A stretch of 64,000 bases of DNA from Aldehydirespirator sp965116665. GTDB taxonomy: Bacteria > Actinomycetota > Acidimicrobiia > Acidimicrobiales > Aldehydirespiratoraceae. Below the pieces are notes generated by a model, which saw only the letters and a program-made list of their open reading frames with translations, did not search any database and was not told where the DNA came from. The position numbers and the translations under genes were made by a program. Position 1 is the stretch's first letter. Each line of letters opens with the position of its first letter. This document shows positions 6,887 through 14,287 of this stretch, piece by piece. The stretch is from the NCBI GenBank assembly GCA_965116665.1, contig OZ220709.1:930001-994000 (forward strand). Direction: 5' to 3'.

Positions 6887-8989
6887 ATGGCCCTGCCCCC
6901 TCTCGGCAACTTCCTGCCCGACACCGGTGGCGCCGACGAGTTGCTGGACGCCTTCATCGAGTGGTCGGCCGCGGCCGGCCTCGAGCTGTACCCGCACCAG
7001 GAGGAGGCGGTGCTGCGCCTGCTGGCCGGCGAGAACGTCGTGCTGTCCACGCCCACCGGCTCGGGCAAGTCACTGGTGGCCCTGGCCGGGGCGTTCGCCA
7101 TGGTCGCCCAGGGTCGCCGGGCCGTCTACACCGCTCCCATCAAGGCGCTGGTGAGCGAGAAGTTCTTCGAGCTGACCGCGGCGTTCGGCCCCTCCGCGGT
7201 AGGCATGGTCACCGGCGACGCGTCGGTCAACGGCGACGCCCCCGTCATCGCCTGCACCGCCGAGATCCTGGCCCAGCGAGCCCTGCGATCCGGCGCCGAG
7301 GTGCCCGCGGACCTGGTGGTGATGGACGAGTTCCACTACTACGGCGACCGCGACCGGGGATGGGCCTGGCAGGTTCCGCTGCTCCAGCTTCCGAGGCCAC
7401 AGTTCCTGCTCATGTCGGCCACCCTCGGAGACACCAGCGCCCTGCGCCGCGACCTGACCGCCCGCACCGGGCGCGACACCGCCCTGGTCGCCTCGGCCGA
7501 GCGTCCGGTCCCACTCGACGTCGAGTACCGGGAGACCCCGCTGCACGTCTCGATCGATCAGCTGCTCGATGCCGGCCGCGCCCCCGTCTACATAGTGCAC
7601 TTCACCCAGCGGGAGGCCACCGCCCGGGCCCAGAGCCTCACCAGCCTCAAGGTTCTCGGGCCCGAAGAGAAGGAGGCGGTGAAGGAGGCCGTGGGCGGTT
7701 TCCGCTTCGACACCCCCATCGGCAAGGACCTGCGCCGCTTCGTGCTGGCCGGCATCGGGGTACACCACGCCGGGATGCTGCCAAAGTACCGGCTGCTGGT
7801 GGAGAAGCTGGCCCAGCAGGGCCACCTCAAGCTGATCTGCGGCACCGACACCCTCGGCGTCGGAGTGAACGTCCCCATCCGCACGGTGCTGTTCACCCAG
7901 CTCTACAAGTACGACGGCCGGCGCACCCGGGTGCTGTCGGTGCGGGACTTCCAGCAGATCGCGGGGCGGGCCGGGCGGCGGGGATTCGACACCGTAGGCA
8001 GCGTCTGGGTGCAGGCCCCCGAGCACGCGGTGGAGAACAAGCGGGCCGAGATGCGAGCCGCCGGCGATCCCAAGAAGCTGCGCAAGCTGGTGAAGAAGAA
8101 GCCGCCCGAGCACCGCTACGCCCACTACGACGACAAGACCCTCGTGCGCCTGTGGGAGGGCACCCCCGAGACCCTCGAGTCGAGCTTCGACGTGACCCAC
8201 GCCATGATGCTCAACGTCCTAGACCGGCCCGGCGACGGCTGCACGGCCATGAAGCGCCTGCTGGTCGACAACCACGAGCCCCGCCCCCGCCAGCGCCGCC
8301 ATATCCGCAAAGCGGTGGGTGTGTTCCGGTCCCTGATCGACGCCGAGATCGTGGAGGTGCTCGACGAGCCCGACGACCTGGGCCGCCCGGTGCGAGTGAA
8401 CCTCGACTTGCAGGATGAGTTCCGGCTGAACCAGCCGCTCGGGCTATTCGCGGTGGAGGCCGTCTCGGTCCTCGACCCGACCGCGACCGACTACCACCTG
8501 CAGGCCCTCAGCGTGGCCGAGTCGGTGATGGAGGATCCGATGGCGGTGCTCCTGGCCCAGCGGGACCAGGCCCGCGACGAACTCATGACCAGGATGAAGG
8601 ACGAGGGCGTCGAGTACGAGGAACGCATGGCCCGGCTGGCCGAGGTGACCTGGCCCAAGCCCGAGGCCGAGTTCATCGAGCCCGCCTTCGAGGTGTTCGC
8701 CCGCCACCACCCGTGGGTCGGGCATCTGCGTCCCAGCCCCAAGTCGGTGGTGCGCGACATGGTCGAGCACGCCGACACCTTCAACCAGTACGTGAGCCGC
8801 TACGGGCTCAAACGCTCGGAGGGCCTGGTGCTGCGCTACCTGACCGACTGCTACAAGGCGCTGGCCCAGACCGTGCCGGCCGCGGCCGTCAACGACCGCC
8901 TGGCCGAGGTGATCGAGTGGCTGGGCGCGCTGGTGCGGGACGTGGACTCCAGCCTGCTCGACGAATGGGAGAGGCTGCGGGCTGTCTAG
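6887..8989 (+). CDS. DEAD/DEAH-box (Ski2-like) helicase with partial DUF3516 region, probably 3'-truncated
   Basis: The 700-residue protein carries superfamily 2 helicase motifs: Walker A TPTGSGKS (Lys61), Walker B DEFHYY (residues 147-152), motif III SATLGD and motif VI QIAGRAGRRG (about 356-365), the pattern of Ski2-like RNA helicases. From about residue 430 it follows the actinobacterial DUF3516 domain (RKAVGVFRSLIDAEIVEVLD, EPAFEVFARHHPWV, SLLDEWERL). As I recall, relatives continue for roughly 130-140 more residues after the DEWE segment; here the frame ends RAV-stop four bases before repeated sequence. It is the only gene between two inverted repeats. Core helicase motifs are intact, so activity may persist. 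Its role in RNA metabolism is inferred from the family. Confidence 0.88.
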   Translation: MALPPLGNFLPDTGGADELLDAFIEWSAAAGLELYPHQEEAVLRLLAGENVVLSTPTGSGKSLVALAGAFAMVAQGRRAVYTAPIKALVSEKFFELTAAFGPSAVGMVTGDASVNGDAPVIACTAEILAQRALRSGAEVPADLVVMDEFHYYGDRDRGWAWQVPLLQLPRPQFLLMSATLGDTSALRRDLTARTGRDTALVASAERPVPLDVEYRETPLHVSIDQLLDAGRAPVYIVHFTQREATARAQSLTSLKVLGPEEKEAVKEAVGGFRFDTPIGKDLRRFVLAGIGVHHAGMLPKYRLLVEKLAQQGHLKLICGTDTLGVGVNVPIRTVLFTQLYKYDGRRTRVLSVRDFQQIAGRAGRRGFDTVGSVWVQAPEHAVENKRAEMRAAGDPKKLRKLVKKKPPEHRYAHYDDKTLVRLWEGTPETLESSFDVTHAMMLNVLDRPGDGCTAMKRLLVDNHEPRPRQRRHIRKAVGVFRSLIDAEIVEVLDEPDDLGRPVRVNLDLQDEFRLNQPLGLFAVEAVSVLDPTATDYHLQALSVAESVMEDPMAVLLAQRDQARDELMTRMKDEGVEYEERMARLAEVTWPKPEAEFIEPAFEVFARHHPWVGHLRPSPKSVVRDMVEHADTFNQYVSRYGLKRSEGLVLRYLTDCYKALAQTVPAAAVNDRLAEVIEWLGALVRDVDSSLLDEWERLRAV

Positions 8990-8993
8990 CTGA

Positions 8994-9044
8994 CTGCTCG
9001 CTCGGTCTCTTGCTCAGCGTTGTTTCCCGCTCTTGTTCGCTGCG
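8994..9044 (-). repeat. Repeat-family flank blocks next to the truncated helicase
   Basis: Two short blocks outside the right repeat arm recur at 47.9 kb in opposite orientation. CTGCTCGCTCGG (8994-9005) matches 47876-47887, and the 21 bp at 9024-9044 match 47953-47973 exactly. The helicase stop codon lies four bases before the first block. Confidence 0.75.
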
Positions 9045-9055
9045 CTCACTGGTGC

Positions 9056-9169
9056 TACTCGACCGAAATAGGTAGAGAAACCCGTCATATAGAAGCAAGA
9101 CCCGCACATATTTGGAGGCAAGCTTGACATAGGGCTACTCACGGGCCGCTCGGGCCACGGCCTCGCTCC
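9056..9169 (-). repeat. Right arm of 114-bp inverted repeat flanking the helicase gene
   Basis: Reverse complement of 6748-6861, the same length, with about nine substitutions by eye. The AT-rich part faces the helicase gene and the GC-rich part faces outward, as in the left arm. The two arms enclose about 2.2 kb holding only the helicase gene. Confidence 0.9.
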
Positions 9170-9205
9170 TTGCGCGTGCTCGCGCCCGCCCTTCTGCTCG
9201 GCCTC

Positions 9206-9211
9206 TAGCGT
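9206..9211 (+). promoter_or_regulatory. Candidate -10 for a leaderless MFS transcript
   Basis: TAGCGT ends seven bases before the ATG at 9219. The same TAGCGTTGG segment precedes the downstream paralogue, so the element was copied along with the gene. Confidence 0.5.
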
Positions 9212-9218
9212 TGGGTGG

Positions 9219-10499
9219 ATGTCGAGCGGCGATTCACCGGCGTCCGGCGCCGGGTCGTCGGTGGCCGGGGCAGCGCGGATCGGTCCGAGGCTCTGGGCGC
9301 TGTTCGGCGTGACCTTCTTCTCGATGGCTATGACCATGGGGCAGCTCACGATCCTGGGCAAGCAGGTGTTCGACATGACCGGGCGCCCGCTGTACCTGGG
9401 GCTGCTGGGGCTGGCGGAGTTCGTGCCCGCCTTCCTGCTCGCGCCGGTCACCGGAATGGTCGCGGACCGTTTCGAGCGTCGCTTCGTGTACGCGTGGGGT
9501 CTCGGCGGCGAGGCCCTCGCCTCCGTCGGCCTGTTCTTCTACGTGGCGACCGATCCCACCTCGGTGCTTCCGATATACGGCCTGGTCGTGGTGTTCGGCA
9601 CCGCTCGGGCCTTCCTCATGGCGGTGAGCCGGGCCCTGCCGGTGGATCTCGCACCGGAGGGGGTCCGGGAGCGTACGGTGGCGCTGAATGTCGCCGCGTG
9701 GCAGGCCGGCTTCATCGTCGGCCCCGCAACGTTCGGCTTCGCCTTCGAGGTCGATCCGGCCTTCCCGTACCTGCTGGCCGCCTGGGCCTCGGGGGCCGCG
9801 ATCGGCTTGCTCATGGTCCTGCCGCCGAGCGAGGTGCAGAGGGCCGCGTCGGCGGCCGGGGCCGGTGTGCGGGCCGCGGTCGGGCACGCCCTCGAGGGAC
9901 TGCGCTACGTCCGGCGCAACCGGGTGGTGCTCGGAGCGATCTCCCTCGACCTGTTCGCCGTGTTCATGGGCGGCGCCCATGCGCTGCTGCCCGCCATCGC
10001 CGAGGAGCGCCTGGGTGTGGGAGCGGTGGGCCTCGGCTGGCTGGCGGCCTCGTTCGGCATCGGGGCCTCGGCGGTGATGGTCGCCCTGGCGGTGCGGCCG
10101 CTCCGGCGGCGGGTGGGTCCGTCGCTTCTGGCGGTGGTGGCCGCCTTCGGTGTGGGCGCGGTCGTGCTCGGGCTGACCCGGGTCTACGTCGTCGCCTTCG
10201 CGGCGCTGGCGGTCATGGGAGCGGCCGACGCCGTGAGCGTCTTCATCCGGAGCGCTCTTGTTCCGCTGGCCACTCCCGAGGAGATGCGAGGACGGGTGAT
10301 GGCGGTGGAGTACGTCTTCATCGGTGGTTCGAGCGAGCTGGGCGCGTTCAAGTCGGGCGTCGCCGGCGCCGTGCTGGGCGTGGCCGGGGCGGTGGTGTTC
10401 GGCGGGGTCGGCACTCTGGCCGTGGTGGCCATCTGGTGGTTCGCCTTCGGTGAGCTGCGCAGCATCGACCGCTTCACCGAGGCCCGCCCCGACGCGTAG
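9219..10499 (+). CDS. MFS transporter (first of a tandem pair)
   Basis: A 426-residue major facilitator with about 12 hydrophobic segments, of the MFS_3/enterobactin-exporter-like type. The N-terminal half has GQLTILGKQVFDMTG then GLAEFVPAFLLAPVTG, and the cytoplasmic loop 2-3 motif appears as GMVADRFERR (motif A variant). TPEEMRGRVMAVEYVF is the characteristic loop before helix 10. The next gene is the same length and similar throughout. The first 24 residues are Ser/Gly/Ala-rich and differ between paralogues. It probably exports small molecules by proton antiport; the substrate is unknown. An SD is absent; a -10 element directly precedes the start. Confidence 0.88.
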   Translation: MSSGDSPASGAGSSVAGAARIGPRLWALFGVTFFSMAMTMGQLTILGKQVFDMTGRPLYLGLLGLAEFVPAFLLAPVTGMVADRFERRFVYAWGLGGEALASVGLFFYVATDPTSVLPIYGLVVVFGTARAFLMAVSRALPVDLAPEGVRERTVALNVAAWQAGFIVGPATFGFAFEVDPAFPYLLAAWASGAAIGLLMVLPPSEVQRAASAAGAGVRAAVGHALEGLRYVRRNRVVLGAISLDLFAVFMGGAHALLPAIAEERLGVGAVGLGWLAASFGIGASAVMVALAVRPLRRRVGPSLLAVVAAFGVGAVVLGLTRVYVVAFAALAVMGAADAVSVFIRSALVPLATPEEMRGRVMAVEYVFIGGSSELGAFKSGVAGAVLGVAGAVVFGGVGTLAVVAIWWFAFGELRSIDRFTEARPDA

Positions 10500-10502
10500 C
10501 GT
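10497..10502 (+). promoter_or_regulatory. Candidate -10 for the second MFS gene
   Basis: TAGCGT begins within the TAG stop of the first transporter and ends six bases before the ATG at 10509, so the second copy may have its own leaderless promoter as well as read-through from the first. Confidence 0.45.
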
Positions 10503-10508
10503 TGGCTG

Positions 10509-11789
10509 ATGCCGAACGACGACCCGACGGAGGCCGGCTCCGGGTCGTCGGCGACGGAGGCCACCCGGATCGGCCCGAGGCTCTGGGCCCTGCCGGTCAT
10601 CATCTTCTTGACCGCGGCCATGACCGTGGGCCAGATCACGATCCTGGGCAAGCAGGTGTTCGACATGACCGGCAAGCCGCTCGATCTGGGTTGGCTCGGC
10701 CTGGCGGAGTTCGTGCCCACCCTGCTGCTGGCGCCTCTCAGCGGCGTGCTGTCGGACCGGTTCGACCGGCGGGTGATGTACGCCTGCGGGCTGGTGGGGG
10801 AGGCGGCCGCTTCCTTCGGGCTGTACCTCTACGTGGCGTCGGAACCGACTTCGGTGATGCCCATCTTCGCTTTGGTGTTCGCCTTCGGCTGCGCCCGGTC
10901 GGTGCTGAGCGCGGCCAGCCGGGTCATGCCCGTCGACATGGCGCCCCCGGGAGCGGTTGAGCGGATGGTGGCGGTGTGCATGTCCGGCTGGCAGGCCGGT
11001 TTCGTGGTCGGACCGGTGGTGTTCAGCTTCGTCTTCGTGGTCGACGTGGCCGCCCCCTACCTGCTGGCCACCGTGGTGTCGCTGGCGGCGGCGGCCCTCC
11101 TGGCCCTGGTTCCGGCCAGCGGGGTGGCCCGCTCGGCCGCCGTCGTCGGCTCCGGGGTGCGGGCCGTGGTGGTCCACGCGCTGCAGGGACTCCGCTTCAT
11201 CCGGTCCAACCGGGTGGTGCTGGGCATCATCTCCCTCGACCTTTTCGCGGTCCTGTTCGGGGGAGCGGTGGCCCTCCTGCCCGCCATCGCCGAGGAACGG
11301 CTCGGGGTGGGCGCGGTGGGTCTCGGGTGGCTGCGGGCCGCGGTGGGGATCGGGGCCCTGCTGACGATGGCCGTGCTGGCCGTGCGGCCGCTGACCCGCC
11401 GGGTCGGCCCGATCCTGATGGCTGCGGTGGGGGCGTTCGGCCTGGGCACGATCGCGCTGGGGCTCACCCGCTCCTTCCTGGTGGCCTTCATCGCGCTGCT
11501 GGCGTTGAGCGGCGCCGACTCGGTGAGCGTCTTCGTGCGCAGCACGCTGGTGCCGCTGGCGACCCCCGAGGACATGCGGGGCCGGGTGATGGCGGTCGAG
11601 TACACCTTCGTCGGGGCCTCGAACGAGCTCGGTGCGTTCGAGTCGGGGGTCGCGGGGGCGCTGCTGGGGGTGGCCGGCGCGGTGGTGTTCGGCGGGGTCG
11701 GCACTCTGGCGGTGGTGGCGGCGTGGTGGATGCTGTTCCCGGAGCTGAGGGGCATCGACCGTTTCGCCGAGGTCCGCCCCGATACCTAA
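10509..11789 (+). CDS. MFS transporter (second of a tandem pair)
   Basis: This is a paralogue of the preceding gene: also 426 residues, with aligned landmarks such as TILGKQVFDMTGKPLDLG, LSGVLSDRFDRR (motif A), AIAEERLGVGAVGLGWL, TPEDMRGRVMAVEYTF and GVAGALLGVAGAVVFGGVG. About 12 transmembrane segments are expected. The two genes are nine bases apart and the spacer repeats the upstream spacer, so this is a gene-plus-promoter tandem duplication. Divergence is greatest in the N-terminal tail and the central loop. Drug or metabolite efflux is the family expectation; different substrates for the two copies are possible but not shown. Confidence 0.88.
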   Translation: MPNDDPTEAGSGSSATEATRIGPRLWALPVIIFLTAAMTVGQITILGKQVFDMTGKPLDLGWLGLAEFVPTLLLAPLSGVLSDRFDRRVMYACGLVGEAAASFGLYLYVASEPTSVMPIFALVFAFGCARSVLSAASRVMPVDMAPPGAVERMVAVCMSGWQAGFVVGPVVFSFVFVVDVAAPYLLATVVSLAAAALLALVPASGVARSAAVVGSGVRAVVVHALQGLRFIRSNRVVLGIISLDLFAVLFGGAVALLPAIAEERLGVGAVGLGWLRAAVGIGALLTMAVLAVRPLTRRVGPILMAAVGAFGLGTIALGLTRSFLVAFIALLALSGADSVSVFVRSTLVPLATPEDMRGRVMAVEYTFVGASNELGAFESGVAGALLGVAGAVVFGGVGTLAVVAAWWMLFPELRGIDRFAEVRPDT

Positions 11790-11866
11790 CGGACTCGCTA
11801 CCTGCCGCGGCACGTGGGGCATGTATCTTCGGGCTGAGCCGGTGCCGATGGCAGGGGTGAGAACAG

Positions 11867-12055
11867 ATGAGGATCGTGCTGGAAGTGGACAAGTGCATCG
11901 GCAGCGCGAACTGCGAGATGATCGCGCCGGAAGTCTTCGAGGTGCGCGACGACATGGTGTGCCACATCCTCATCGAGGAGCCCGGCCCCGACCTCGAAGA
12001 GGACGCCGAGCTCGGGGTGGAGGCGTGCCCGACCCGGGCTCTAAGGATCGAGTAG
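11867..12055 (+). CDS. Small 3Fe-4S-type ferredoxin
   Basis: A 62-residue acidic protein starting MRIVLEVDKCIGSANC. Cys10, Cys16 and the Cys of EACPTRAL give the three ligands of the single-cluster ferredoxins that serve actinobacterial P450s; a further Cys (DDMVCHI) is present in the middle. The pattern IAPEVFEV with acidic stretches is typical of this family. An AGGGGTGAG-type ribosome-binding site precedes the ATG and TATCTT at 11824-11829 could be the -10. No P450 adjoins it, but two P450 genes lie at 46.6 and 53.7 kb; serving them is inference. Confidence 0.85.
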   Translation: MRIVLEVDKCIGSANCEMIAPEVFEVRDDMVCHILIEEPGPDLEEDAELGVEACPTRALRIE

Positions 12056-12063
12056 GCCGCGAT

Positions 12064-12069
12064 TAGGGT
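12064..12069 (+). promoter_or_regulatory. Candidate -10 for a leaderless cupin transcript
   Basis: TAGGGT followed by seven bases and GTG at 12077. This spacing is the main reason for preferring GTG 12077 over GTG 12068, which would overlap the element. Confidence 0.5.
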
Positions 12070-12076
12070 GCGGGCC

Positions 12077-12451
12077 GTGGATGTCGTGCGAGTCCTTGAC
12101 AGCGGTGAGGCCTGCCCCGCGCTGCCCATCGTCGAGAACGGGGGGAGCGCCCTCGCGGTCGTCTGGCCGGGGGTCGGGGCCCTGCACCGGTCCATGCACC
12201 TGATCAGGCTGGACCGGGACGGAAGGACCAAGCCCCTCAGCCATCCGTCGGACGCCGTCTACCACCTGTGCGAGGGATCGGCGACGGCCGTCGACCCCGG
12301 CAGCGGCGAGAGCTTCGAGATCGGTGTGGGGGCGATGCTCCACATCGACGGGGGCACGACTTACCGGATCGAGGCCGGCGGGGCCGGCGCCATGCTGATC
12401 GGTGGGCCCTGCCCTCCCGATCCAGCCCTGTACGAGCACCTGGAGGACTGA
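12077..12451 (+). CDS. Cupin-fold protein lacking the usual metal histidines
   Basis: A 124-residue beta-barrel protein paralogous to the next gene: VVWPGVGA near the start and IGGPCPPD at the end are shared. In the first cupin motif the paralogue has PHTHDESED, whereas this protein has PLSHPSDAV, with one His at most; the second motif reads HIDGGTTYRI without the final His. It therefore probably binds no metal or a different ligand. Two bases separate it from the second cupin, so they are likely cotranscribed. No substrate can be suggested; it might partner or regulate the active paralogue. Confidence 0.75.
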   Translation: MDVVRVLDSGEACPALPIVENGGSALAVVWPGVGALHRSMHLIRLDRDGRTKPLSHPSDAVYHLCEGSATAVDPGSGESFEIGVGAMLHIDGGTTYRIEAGGAGAMLIGGPCPPDPALYEHLED

Positions 12452-12453
12452 CC

Positions 12454-12828
12454 ATGGCTATCCGAGTGTTCCACCGGGACACGCCCGCCCTGTTGGCGCC
12501 GATGATCTCCAGCGACGCCCGGTTCGTGGTCTGGCCCGGCGTCGGCGCCGAGGTGGCCAACATGAACTACGTCGTGCTCGAACCGGGGGAGGAGAATATC
12601 CCCCACACCCACGACGAGTCCGAGGACACGATCTTCTGCCTCGAGGGGCGGGGCACGGTGAACGACCTCACCAACGACGCCCGGCTCGAGTTCGAGGCCG
12701 GCCAGGTCATACATGTGCCCGCGGGGGTGGAGCACGCCGTCATGGCCGACCGGGGCGAGCGGATCGTGAGCATCGGCGGCCCCTGCCCGCCCGACCGGAA
12801 CCTGCTGCGCCTGCTCGGATTCGACTGA
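12454..12828 (+). CDS. Metal-binding cupin protein
   Basis: A 124-residue single-domain cupin. Motif 1 is PHTHDESEDTIFCLEGRG, supplying the H-X-H-X3-E ligands, and motif 2 is HVPAGVEHAV, supplying the final His, so a mononuclear metal site is expected. The ATG at 12454 follows the previous stop directly with a GGAGGAC ribosome-binding sequence inside the upstream gene end. Such small cupins include dioxygenases, isomerases and sugar-binding proteins; nothing here selects among them. It converges on the RidA-family gene with 30 bp between stops. Confidence 0.82.
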   Translation: MAIRVFHRDTPALLAPMISSDARFVVWPGVGAEVANMNYVVLEPGEENIPHTHDESEDTIFCLEGRGTVNDLTNDARLEFEAGQVIHVPAGVEHAVMADRGERIVSIGGPCPPDRNLLRLLGFD

Positions 12829-12851
12829 ACCGGCGCCCGGCGCCGGCCGGT
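12829..12851. terminator. Possible bidirectional hairpin terminator
   Basis: Between the convergent cupin and RidA genes a dense GC inverted repeat (ACCGGC at 12829-12834 with GCCGGT at 12846-12851, plus an inner GCC/GGC-rich core) could fold into a hairpin. There is no U-tract, so terminator function is uncertain. Confidence 0.3.
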
Positions 12852-12858
12852 CAGGGGG

Positions 12859-13251
12859 TCAACTGGGGATGCCGGCTATGGCCTCGATCTCTACCTTCAT
12901 GCCGGGAACGACCAGTTCGTTGATGCCGATCAGGGTGCTGCAGGGCCGGGAGTCGCCGAAGAACTCCTGGCGCACCGGATTGATGGCGGCCCGGTCACCG
13001 ATGTCGGTGAGGTAGACGATGACCTTGAGCACGTCGGCGAAGGTGGCGCCGGCCGCGTCGAGGATCGCCCCGATGTTCTCCAACGTCGCCCGGGCCTGGG
13101 CCGCGACGTCGTCGCCCCCGACGAGCTTCCCGTCGGAGTCGAGCGGCCCGCATCCCGAGATGAAGAGCAGGTCGCCGAACCGGGTCGCATCGGTGTAGTG
13201 GCTGATGGGCGGGTTGAGGTGGTCGACTCGGATCTCCTCTTTGCGGGGCAC
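12859..13251 (-). CDS. RidA (YjgF/UK114) family protein
   Basis: A 130-residue RidA-fold protein. Family markers are LLFISGCGPLD, QARATLENIGAILDAAGATF, DVLKVIVYLTDI and RPCSTLIGINELVVPGMKVEIEAIA, including the Arg and terminal Glu region that hold substrate in the trimer cleft. RidA proteins hydrolyse reactive enamine/imine intermediates; divergent ones act in pyrimidine, tryptophan or aromatic-amine pathways. GTG 13251 was chosen for the GGAGG six bases upstream. Next to a molybdenum hydroxylase operon it may handle imines from N-heterocycle oxidation, which is inference. Confidence 0.86.
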   Translation of the reverse strand: MPRKEEIRVDHLNPPISHYTDATRFGDLLFISGCGPLDSDGKLVGGDDVAAQARATLENIGAILDAAGATFADVLKVIVYLTDIGDRAAINPVRQEFFGDSRPCSTLIGINELVVPGMKVEIEAIAGIPS

Positions 13252-13349
13252 GGTGCCTCCTGTCTGGGGTTTGTTTCGGGTTGCTGGCTTCGCCCCGGCC
13301 GAGCCGATCAACGATCACGCTCGATGCGTCCGCGTAGCCGGGGCGAGCA

Positions 13350-13409
13350 TAGGGTTGTCGTTCCGTGAGCACCGCATCCTCCTCTCGTATTCCGGTGCGG
13401 GTCCGGTGA
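13350..13409 (+). promoter_or_regulatory. Promoter and possible 14-codon leader upstream of the Mo-hydroxylase operon
   Basis: TAGGGT at 13350-13355 is a good TANNNT element. Nine bases later GTG opens a 14-codon frame (VSTASSSRIPVRVR, stop at 13407-13409) that ends five bases before the FAD-subunit start and is out of frame with it. It may be a translated leader or simply the 5' untranslated region. Confidence 0.3.
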
Positions 13410-13413
13410 CGCC

Positions 13414-14274
13414 GTGAAGCCCGCCGCTTTCGAGTACCACGCGCCCCGGACGATGGAGGAGGCTCTGGGCCTGCTGCACGAGCACCAGGACGAGGCGAAG
13501 GTTCTCGCCGGTGGCCAGAGCCTCGTGCCGGCCATGAACTTCCGGCTGGCCCGGCCGTCGGTGCTGGTCGACATCGCCCATGTTCCCGGCCTCGACAGCA
13601 TCGAGGCGACCGATCCCGGCAGCGTGACCATCGGCGCCCGGGTGCGCCACCTGGACCTCGAGCACAACTCCATCGGAGGCCAACTGGGATCGCTGATCGC
13701 CGCTACGGGGCGGTGGGTGGGCCACTACCCGATACGGGTGCGGGGCACCTTCGGCGGGAGCCTGGCCCACGCCGACCCGGCGGCCGAGTGGTGCGCTCTG
13801 GCTTGCGCCCTCGATGCCGAGATCCATTGCCGCAGCTCGAGCGGTGCCCGCACCGTGGGCGCCGGCGACTTCTTCGAACAGATGGCCTTCACCACCTGCC
13901 TGGCTCCCGATGAGTTGCTGGTGGGCGTGCGGCTGCCCAGGCTGAGCGATGCCTGCGGTGTCGGTATGGCCGAGTTCGCCCGCCGCTGGGGCGACTTCGC
14001 CATCGTGTTGGCGGTCGCGGCGGTGGAGCGCGACGGTGACTCGATCGCCGGGGCCCGCATCGCGCTGGGCGGCGTGGCCGGAGGACCGGTGCGGGCACCG
14101 GCCGCCGAGGCTGCCCTCGCCGGCCGCCCCGCGACGGCGGAGACGGTCGCGGCCGCGGCCGCAGCCGCAGCCGGCGAGGTCGACCCCACCGGCGACATCC
14201 ACGGCTCGGCCGACTACCGCCGAGACCTGGTGCGGGCCATGGTGACCCGGGCGTTGGATCAGGCTCTGGCGTGA
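13414..14274 (+). CDS. Molybdenum hydroxylase FAD-binding (medium) subunit
   Basis: A 286-residue homologue of CoxM/CutM/XdhB-type subunits. FAD contacts are recognisable: VLAGGQSLVPAMNFRL (first FAD loop) and TFGGSLAHADPAAEW (second). The C-terminal CO-dehydrogenase-flavoprotein domain runs from about residue 165. The subunit passes electrons from the 2Fe-2S clusters to an acceptor. In FRLARP and GARVRHLDLE it follows the family. The initiator is GTG. The Mo-subunit gene follows after 13 bp. With one medium, one small and two large subunits in the operon, this flavoprotein may serve two alternative enzymes. Confidence 0.9.
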   Translation: MKPAAFEYHAPRTMEEALGLLHEHQDEAKVLAGGQSLVPAMNFRLARPSVLVDIAHVPGLDSIEATDPGSVTIGARVRHLDLEHNSIGGQLGSLIAATGRWVGHYPIRVRGTFGGSLAHADPAAEWCALACALDAEIHCRSSSGARTVGAGDFFEQMAFTTCLAPDELLVGVRLPRLSDACGVGMAEFARRWGDFAIVLAVAAVERDGDSIAGARIALGGVAGGPVRAPAAEAALAGRPATAETVAAAAAAAAGEVDPTGDIHGSADYRRDLVRAMVTRALDQALA

Positions 14275-14287
14275 GGACCTCCAAGCC

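Noticed and set aside
6748..9169. Classical insertion sequence or transposon
   Set aside because: No transposase or integrase frame and no visible target-site duplication; called an inverted-repeat structure only.
9234..11822. Very long open frame on the minus strand opposite the two MFS genes
   Set aside because: Its translation is His/Gly/Arg/Asp-rich with no domain, and it mirrors the third-codon-position GC bias of the real plus-strand genes. It is a GC-rich shadow frame.
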